Part shown: positions 59,130 through 64,000 of the stretch, in pieces
How the letters are laid out: every line of letters starts with the position of its first letter
How positions within the stretch are numbered: position 1 is the stretch's first letter
Origin: an uncultured Oscillibacter sp.
GTDB lineage: Bacteria; Bacillota; Clostridia; Oscillospirales; Oscillospiraceae
Direction: 5' to 3'
NCBI GenBank assembly: GCA_910585245.1
Contig: CAJUCO010000009.1
Coordinates: 5,962 to 69,961 of the forward strand
DNA: 64,000 nt
Program-made: the position numbers and the translations under genes
Notes under the pieces: generated by a model
What the model was told of the DNA's origin: nothing
What the model saw: the letters and a program-made list of their open reading frames with translations, nothing else
The model's database searches: none

Positions 59130-59732
59130 ATGGCAAGGAATATGCAGCCGATTGCCAAGCGCTGCAAGGCTTTGGGCATCTCTCCCGCCGTCATGGGCTA
59201 CGCCAAGAAGGAAACCAATCGGAATCCCGGTGGCCAGATGCGGAAGAAGAAAAGCGAATATGGCATTCAGCTGAACGAAAAGCAGAAGGTCAAATTCATC
59301 TACGGAATCCTGGAAAAGCAGTTCCACAGCTACTATGAGGCCGCCGCCGCCGCCCCCGGCAAGACCGGCGACAACCTGCTGATCAATGTGGAGCGCCGCC
59401 TGGACAACGTGGTGTACCGCATGGGCTTCGCCATGACCCGCCGTCAGGCCCGCCAGCTGGTGAATCACGCGCATTTCACCGTCAACGGCAAAAAAGTCGA
59501 CATCCCCTCCTATCAGGTGAAGGCCGGCGACGTCATCGAAGTTGCCGAGGGCAGCCGTTCCTCTGAGATCTTCAAGCGCCTCACTGGCCAGGATGCCCCC
59601 ATCTTCCTCCTGCCCGCGTGGCTGGAGCGGGAGAAAAACGGCCTGAAGGGCACGGTGACCCGTCTTCCCGCCCGTGAGGATATCGACATCCCCGTGGAGG
59701 AGCACCTGATCGTTGAGCTGTACTCCAAGTAA
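59130..59732 (+). CDS. rpsD: 30S ribosomal protein S4, zinc-free type
   Basis: 200 residues. The S4 RNA-binding domain (RLDNVVYRMGFAMTRRQARQLVNHAHFTVNGKKVDIPS) is intact. The N-terminus has only one Cys, so this is the C-minus (zinc-free) form. Confidence 0.96.
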   Translation: MARNMQPIAKRCKALGISPAVMGYAKKETNRNPGGQMRKKKSEYGIQLNEKQKVKFIYGILEKQFHSYYEAAAAAPGKTGDNLLINVERRLDNVVYRMGFAMTRRQARQLVNHAHFTVNGKKVDIPSYQVKAGDVIEVAEGSRSSEIFKRLTGQDAPIFLLPAWLEREKNGLKGTVTRLPAREDIDIPVEEHLIVELYSK

Positions 59733-59812
59733 TCGGAGGATACCCTCGAGAATGAGCCGAACCAGAGGCGGCGCATGGGGCCGCCCGTTGAGAAGATGAA
59801 GGAGGGTACTGC

Positions 59813-60763
59813 GTGATTGAAATCGAAAAGCCCCAGATCGAATGCAACGAAGCGCCTGGTGATGTGACCTATGGCAAATACGTGGTGGAACCCCTGGAGC
59901 GGGGATACGGCACGACGTTGGGCAACGCCCTGCGCCGGATCATGCTCTCTTCGCTGCCTGGCACCGCGCCGACTACCATCAAGATCGCCGGCGTCCAGCA
60001 CGAATTTTCCACCATTCCCGGCGTGAAGGAGGATGTGACGGAGATCGTCCTGAATATCAAGGGTCTCCTGACCAAGCTCCACAGCGACTCGGTGAAAACG
60101 GTCTATATTGAAGCGGTGGGTCCCTGCGTGGTCACCGCCGGCGATATCAAGGCCGACGGCGAGGTGGAGGTCCTGAATCCGGATCTGCACATTGCCACAC
60201 TGGATAACGGGGCGTCTCTGAATATGGAGATTACCCTGTCCCATGGCCGGGGCTACGTCCCTGCCGACCGCAACAAGCCCCAGCAAAATGTGATCGGAAC
60301 CATTGGGGTAGATTCTATCTACACGCCGGTGTATAAGGTGAATTATACCGTGGAGCCCACCCGTGTGGGCGCTTCCAGCGACTTCGACAAGTTGACGCTG
60401 GAGGTCTGGACTGACGGCACGATCTCCGCGCGGGACGCCGTCTCTCTGGGAGCGAAGATCCTCTGCGACCATTTCACGCTGTTCACCGACCTGAGTGAGA
60501 ACGTCGGCAGCCGCCCCACCGTGGTGGAGAAGGCGGAAGCCCAGCGGGACAAGGTGCTGGAGATGACCATTGAGGAGCTGGACCTGAGCGTCCGGAGCTT
60601 CAACTGCTTGAAACGGGCCAATATCAACACGGTGGAGGACTTGATCTCCAAGACCGAAGACGAGATGATGAAGGTCCGGAACCTGGGACGCAAGTCCCTG
60701 GAGGAGGTCATCAACAAGCTGGCCATGATGGGTCTGCACCTGGCCGACGAGGAGAACAATTAA
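59813..60763 (+). CDS. rpoA: RNA polymerase alpha subunit
   Basis: 316 residues. The N-terminal dimerisation domain (LERGYGTTLGNALRRIMLSSLPG) and C-terminal DNA-binding domain (SVRSFNCLKRANINTVEDL, VRNLGRKSLEEV) are present. GTG start with GGAGGG 6 nt upstream. A GATC..TTC/GAA..GATC hairpin follows (about 60766-60788). Confidence 0.97.
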   Translation: MIEIEKPQIECNEAPGDVTYGKYVVEPLERGYGTTLGNALRRIMLSSLPGTAPTTIKIAGVQHEFSTIPGVKEDVTEIVLNIKGLLTKLHSDSVKTVYIEAVGPCVVTAGDIKADGEVEVLNPDLHIATLDNGASLNMEITLSHGRGYVPADRNKPQQNVIGTIGVDSIYTPVYKVNYTVEPTRVGASSDFDKLTLEVWTDGTISARDAVSLGAKILCDHFTLFTDLSENVGSRPTVVEKAEAQRDKVLEMTIEELDLSVRSFNCLKRANINTVEDLISKTEDEMMKVRNLGRKSLEEVINKLAMMGLHLADEENN

Positions 60764-60958
60764 GGATCTTTCTTCAAAAGAAGGATCGTTGGAAAGACCG
60801 TGGAGCGCCTGCCGCTTAGAGATATGGCGTGCCTTTTGCGGGCAAACCCGGGAGGTGGGTCTTTCCTTTCAAGAAACTGTTTTTCAAGTTGTTGAAAAAC
60901 ACGCGTCCAGTGAAACATTTTATGACGGACGAGATAACAAGTTAAGGAGGAAACCGAA

Positions 60959-61294
60959 ATGCCTCGAAAGCTCGGCAAGACCTCTGACCAGCGCAGAGCT
61001 ATGCTGCGTCAGCAGGTCACGGATTTCCTGGACTACGGGAAGATGGAGACTACCGTCACCCGGGCCAAGGAAATCAAGCCCCTGGCTGAGAAGATGATTA
61101 CCCTGGGCAAAAAGAGCGATCTGGCCGCCTACCGGCAGGCCATGAGCTTCATCACCCGGGAAGACGTCTGCAAGAAGCTCTTTAAAGAAATCGCGCCCAA
61201 CTACACGGAGCGCAACGGCGGATATACCCGCATTATCCGCACCGGAATCCGCCGGGGCGACGCCGCGGAGACCGCGGTGATCGAGCTGGTGTAA
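60959..61294 (+). CDS. rplQ: 50S ribosomal protein L17
   Basis: 111 residues (RKLGKTSDQRRAMLRQQVTDFL, GGYTRIIRTGIRRGDAAETAVIEL). Last gene of the cluster, 195 nt after rpoA. Confidence 0.97.
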   Translation: MPRKLGKTSDQRRAMLRQQVTDFLDYGKMETTVTRAKEIKPLAEKMITLGKKSDLAAYRQAMSFITREDVCKKLFKEIAPNYTERNGGYTRIIRTGIRRGDAAETAVIELV

Positions 61295-61304
61295 GAGCAC
61301 AAAT

Positions 61305-61358
61305 AAGAGCGCTTTGTCATGGGGACCTAGGCTCATGACAAAGCGCTCTTGCTTTTTT
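61305..61358 (+). terminator. Terminator of the ribosomal protein cluster
   Basis: A 17-bp perfect stem AAGAGCGCTTTGTCATG with its complement, a 12-nt loop, then GCTTTTTT. Confidence 0.92.
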
Positions 61359-61496
61359 CCCGCGCCTGGGTGGCGGAACTGCACATGGGCCTTGGTGAAG
61401 AGTGGAGGGCTTTCTTATATCTTCGCAATTTTTCCAAGGAGAAAATGTTGTCCACTGCGCATACTAACCCCAAAGAAACAAGGGGGGAATTGCGCG

Positions 61497-62201
61497 ATGA
61501 GGAAAAAGTGCCTGCTGATCATCCTGCTGATGGCCCTGCCGGCGCTGTGTCTGGCGAAGAGCGAGGCGGTGCCCGCCGAAGGTGGGGCGAGGATTCCGGC
61601 GGGGGAAAAATACGTGGCCCTGACCTTTGACGACGGTCCCCGGCGGGGCACCACAGACCGCCTGCTGGACGGGTTGAAGGAGCGGAAGGCCAGCGCCACG
61701 TTCTTCCTGATCGGCCAGCAGATCGAGGCGAACGCGGATCTGGTTGTCCGGATGGCGGAGGAAGGGCACCAAATCGGCAATCACACCTGGAGTCATCAGC
61801 GTCTGGATGGAGTGGCCCCGGAAGCCGCCGTCCAGGAGGTGGAGCGGACGGAGGCGGCGTTGGAAGCGCTGCTGAGCGGCGGAGAGTATTGGTTGAGGCC
61901 CCCTTATGGCCAGGTGGCAGAGGGAGCCGTTTTCCGTGTGCCGTTGGTAAAGTGGTGTGTGGACCCCCGAGACTGGGAGAGCCGGGATGCGGAGAAGGTG
62001 GCGCAGGCGATACTGGAGTGCGTGGAGCCTAATAGCATCATTTTGCTCCACGACATTTATCCCACGTCGGTGGATGCGGCATTGCGGGTGGTGGACCAGC
62101 TTCAGGAGGAGGGCTATTGGTTTGTAACGGTGGAAGAGCTGCTGTGGCTGAACGGCGTGACGCCGGAAGCGGGGCGGATGTACCGGACCGGCTGGGGCTG
62201 A
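61497..62201 (+). CDS. Secreted polysaccharide deacetylase (NodB domain)
   Basis: 234 residues. Signal peptide (MRKKCLLIILLMALPALCLA), then a NodB domain with TFDDGP (about 42), HTWSH (about 98) and RPPYG (about 132), the metal and catalytic motifs of carbohydrate esterase family 4. DPRDWESRD and IILLHD complete the active site. It probably deacetylates peptidoglycan or another cell-wall glycan. ATG 61497 is preceded by AGGGGGGAA. An upstream extension of the ORF lies over the r-protein terminator and is not coding. Confidence 0.9.
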   Translation: MRKKCLLIILLMALPALCLAKSEAVPAEGGARIPAGEKYVALTFDDGPRRGTTDRLLDGLKERKASATFFLIGQQIEANADLVVRMAEEGHQIGNHTWSHQRLDGVAPEAAVQEVERTEAALEALLSGGEYWLRPPYGQVAEGAVFRVPLVKWCVDPRDWESRDAEKVAQAILECVEPNSIILLHDIYPTSVDAALRVVDQLQEEGYWFVTVEELLWLNGVTPEAGRMYRTGWG

Positions 62202-62242
62202 GGAAATTTCCATGAAATTGCCAAGAGGCAGGCAAAATTTTG

Positions 62243-62271
62243 TTGACAAAAAGAGGGGAATATGTTATGAT
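62243..62271 (+). promoter_or_regulatory. Promoter of the tRNA-Ser pair
   Basis: TTGACA (62243-62248), 17 bp, TATGAT (62266-62271), 35 nt before the first tRNA. Confidence 0.85.
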
Positions 62272-62305
62272 ACAATGCGTGTTCAAGAGACGGCGCCTTC
62301 TGAAT

Positions 62306-62393
62306 GGAGAGATGTCCGAGTGGTTGAAGGAACCGGTCTTGAAAACCGGCGGCGCGCAAGTGCCCGTGGGTTCGAATCCCACTCTCTCCGCCA
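62306..62393 (+). tRNA. tRNA-Ser (UGA)
   Basis: 88 nt including encoded CCA. Acceptor GGAGAGA/TCTCTCC, anticodon loop CTTGAAA (TGA at 62340-62342), long variable arm and T arm GTGGGTTCGAATCCCAC. Confidence 0.97.
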
Positions 62394-62417
62394 AGTTTTA
62401 AAATTCATATTTCATAC

Positions 62418-62510
62418 GCGGAAGTACCCAAGTGGCCGAAGGGGCTCCCCTGCTAAGGGAGTAGGCTGGATAAAACCGGCGCGAGGGTTCAAATCCCTCC
62501 TTCCGCGCCA
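62418..62510 (+). tRNA. tRNA-Ser (GCU)
   Basis: 93 nt including CCA. Acceptor GCGGAAG/CTTCCGC, anticodon loop CTGCTAA (GCT), long class II variable arm and T arm AGGGTTCAAATCCCT. Its 3' end is the probable att site of the integrase-bearing element to the right. Confidence 0.97.
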
Positions 62511-62512
62511 CG

Positions 62513-62548
62513 AAAAGTCTTGGAATCGCAATGGTTCCAGGACTTTTT
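62513..62548 (+). terminator. Terminator of the tRNA-Ser operon
   Basis: AAAAGTCTTGGAA/TTCCAGGACTTTT stem with T5. It is followed by two direct copies of TGGTTACCCTAA (about 62555-62578), possible recombination-arm sites. Confidence 0.85.
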
Positions 62549-62568
62549 CGTTTTGGTTACCCTAATGG

Positions 62569-63800
62569 TTACCCTAATTCGGATTTTTGGCCCGAAACCC
62601 GTTGGATGTACTGCTCCATTCGGTCAGCGGACTGCTGTCTCATTTTCCGGCTGGCATGGGCGTAAATATCCATGGTAAACGAAGCGGTCGCGTGTCCCAA
62701 ATTTTCTTGCAGGGTTTTTATGTCCTCTCCGTTTTCAATCATAGCAACGGCGTAGGAATGTCTGAGATCATGAAAGCGGATATGGTCCAGTCCCAGATTT
62801 CGGACGGTTTTTTTGAAATGCTTATAAATCGTTACATGAGTGAGGTGCCCGCCTGTCTGATTGGTAAATATAAGATTATCCGGGTTGTTCCAAGCGGGTC
62901 CTGCTAAAAGTTGGTCCTGAGCTTGCTGGCTCTTTTGCTTTCTCAAGAGTTTTGTAACAGAAGCGGCCACTGTAATCAACCTGGACTTGCCGTTTTTAGT
63001 AGGAGCAAGCTGGTACGTCCTCCTACCTTCTGGCTCTTCTGGAGCTGCTTGTTGATATAGAGCGTATTTTTCTCAAAGTCTACGCAATCCCAGGTCAACC
63101 CTAAGACTTCACCTTGCCGCATACCAGTAAAGAGCGTTACCTGGTAGATACATTCAAAGGGCGTTCCTTGAATTGCTTTCAGGAACTTTTCGACATCATC
63201 CTGTTCCAATGGGGTGATGTCTTTTTTATAGATTTTGGGGAGGTCGCAAGCATCGGCAGGATTATGATGCAGGTTTCCGATTCTGACCGCCTGAGCCAAA
63301 GCTCTATGCAAAATACCGTGAATATTTTTGATGGTTTTGGGGGAGAGCTTTTTGTCCCTCAGCAAAACACGGTTGTAAAACTGCTGAATTTGCAGAGCGG
63401 AGAGTGTGGAGAGCTTTACAGCGCCTAGAGAGGGCTTAATGTGATTCTTACAAGCGGAAGTATAGGAATCCAGGGTGTAGGGCTTTACAGAGGGCGTAAT
63501 ATAAGTATCCAGCCAAATATCCAGCCATTCCCCCAAGGTTTGCTTAGAGGGAGCAACATAGGTTCCCTCATCAATCGTCAACAGAACCTTGCTTAGGTTT
63601 TTGCTGGCCTCCGCTTTCGTTTTTCCATAAACGGAACGTTGAATATTCTTTCCGGTTAATTGGTCCTTTACGGAATAACGGCCCTCCCAATACTCCTTGC
63701 CTTTTCTGGTTATTTGCCTGAGCGAACCCATACCATTGGCGTTGCGTCCGGATTCCGGTTTCTTGTTCTGAGCGGTAATCTTTTTCTTCGTGCGTGGCAT
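62569..63800 (-). pseudogene. Tyrosine-type integrase, frameshifted
   Basis: Two overlapping frames reconstruct one phage/ICE integrase of about 410 residues. The first (63800 to 62976) has an AP2-like/SAM-like N-terminus and LFTGMRQGEVLGLTW with catalytic Arg I, and runs off-frame after QKSQKVGG. The second (to 62569) resumes with YQLAPTKNGKSRL in another frame, then HDLRHSYAVAM (HxxR) and MDIYAHAS (nucleophilic Tyr). One missing base near 63014-63021 explains the break. ATG 63800 has GGAGGAG upstream. It could be a true inactivating mutation or a sequencing error. It faces the tRNA-Ser(GCU) 3' end, as expected for a tRNA-targeting integrase. Confidence 0.88.
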
Positions 63801-63849
63801 AACTCCTCCTTCCAGGCCACGCTGACACAAATCGGATGCGCCATGAGAG

Positions 63850-63903
63850 TTAGTAAGCCATAACTCTAACTGTAGCCTGAATAATTGTAAAAATATTTGT
63901 CAT
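63850..63903 (-). CDS. Possible 17-residue leader or small peptide upstream of the integrase
   Basis: ATG 63903 with GGAGG 7 nt upstream and 17 codons (MTNIFTIIQATVRVMAY). It is too short for a normal excisionase. It may be a leader peptide or chance. The rest of 63801-64000 is AT-rich with no other gene visible. Confidence 0.3.
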   Translation of the reverse strand: MTNIFTIIQATVRVMAY

Positions 63904-64000
63904 GATGTGTCCTCCTTCTGAAAAATTTGGTTGATGTGCCTAGGTAGTGTTCACATAAGCACATCAACAATGAGAGCAAAAAAGACAAAAGCCAAAAAGA

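Overview
The window is a stretch of chromosome from a high-GC, endospore-forming, anaerobic-type Firmicute. Gene content and order (SpoIIR, an SLH-anchored S-layer protein, Zn-type S14, a complete rplC-to-rplQ cluster, DUF1576 and YlxR/YlxQ proteins) fit class Clostridia, probably family Oscillospiraceae (Oscillibacter/Flavonifractor-like). The family assignment is inference.

Layout. (1) 1-1,040: the right end of an integrated element, with the C-terminal part of an AlbA_2-type ATP-binding regulator and a 38-nt tRNA-Val 3' copy that looks like its att site. (2) 1,100-2,920: an Lsa-like ABC-F ribosome protection gene behind a 250-nt leader with a mini-ORF and an attenuator hairpin. (3) 3,490-12,100 (minus strand): an arginine operon argG-argH-argC-argJ-orf-argB-argD-argF, with an ArgR-type box on its promoter and a divergent small gene. 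(4) 12,900-18,900: a 1,456-residue SLH/S-layer protein, and upstream of it a two-domain tyrosine-recombinase-like protein that has lost its catalytic residues. (5) 19,200-22,940: an Xre regulator, an iron-sulfur flavoprotein, thiI and cinA. (6) 23,160-26,622: a 3,463-bp AT-rich transposon with 17-bp perfect inverted ends and a perfect 9-bp target duplication. It carries a DDE transposase, an Xre repressor, a zinc-ribbon membrane protein and what looks like a type III (RNA-antitoxin) toxin-antitoxin locus. (7) 26,700-35,100: a NYN/PIN protein, a histidine-less kinase-like ATPase, DUF1576, spoIIR, a thioesterase, and a CadC-like metal-resistance locus (repressor, CxxC chaperone, methyltransferase, Zn/Cd P-type ATPase) with a candidate small RNA on the opposite strand. 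(8) 35,390-44,400 (minus): rimP-nusA-ylxR-ylxQ-infB-rbfA-nrnA-truB-ribF. (9) 44,500-61,360 (plus): a structured leader RNA, then the S10-spc-alpha ribosomal protein cluster with secY, adk, map, infA and rpoA. (10) 61,500-64,000: a polysaccharide deacetylase, two tRNA-Ser genes and a frameshifted tyrosine integrase marking another element inserted at tRNA-Ser(GCU).

The core regions are metabolically and translationally coherent: arginine synthesis runs from glutamate to arginine, and translation genes sit in two large operons. The accessory regions sit between them at tRNA genes or at a target-site duplication. A family of about 160-bp inverted-end intergenic repeats (four full copies, one fragment) is scattered at gene 3' ends. 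The most unusual feature is the small transposon that appears to carry its own type III toxin-antitoxin module.
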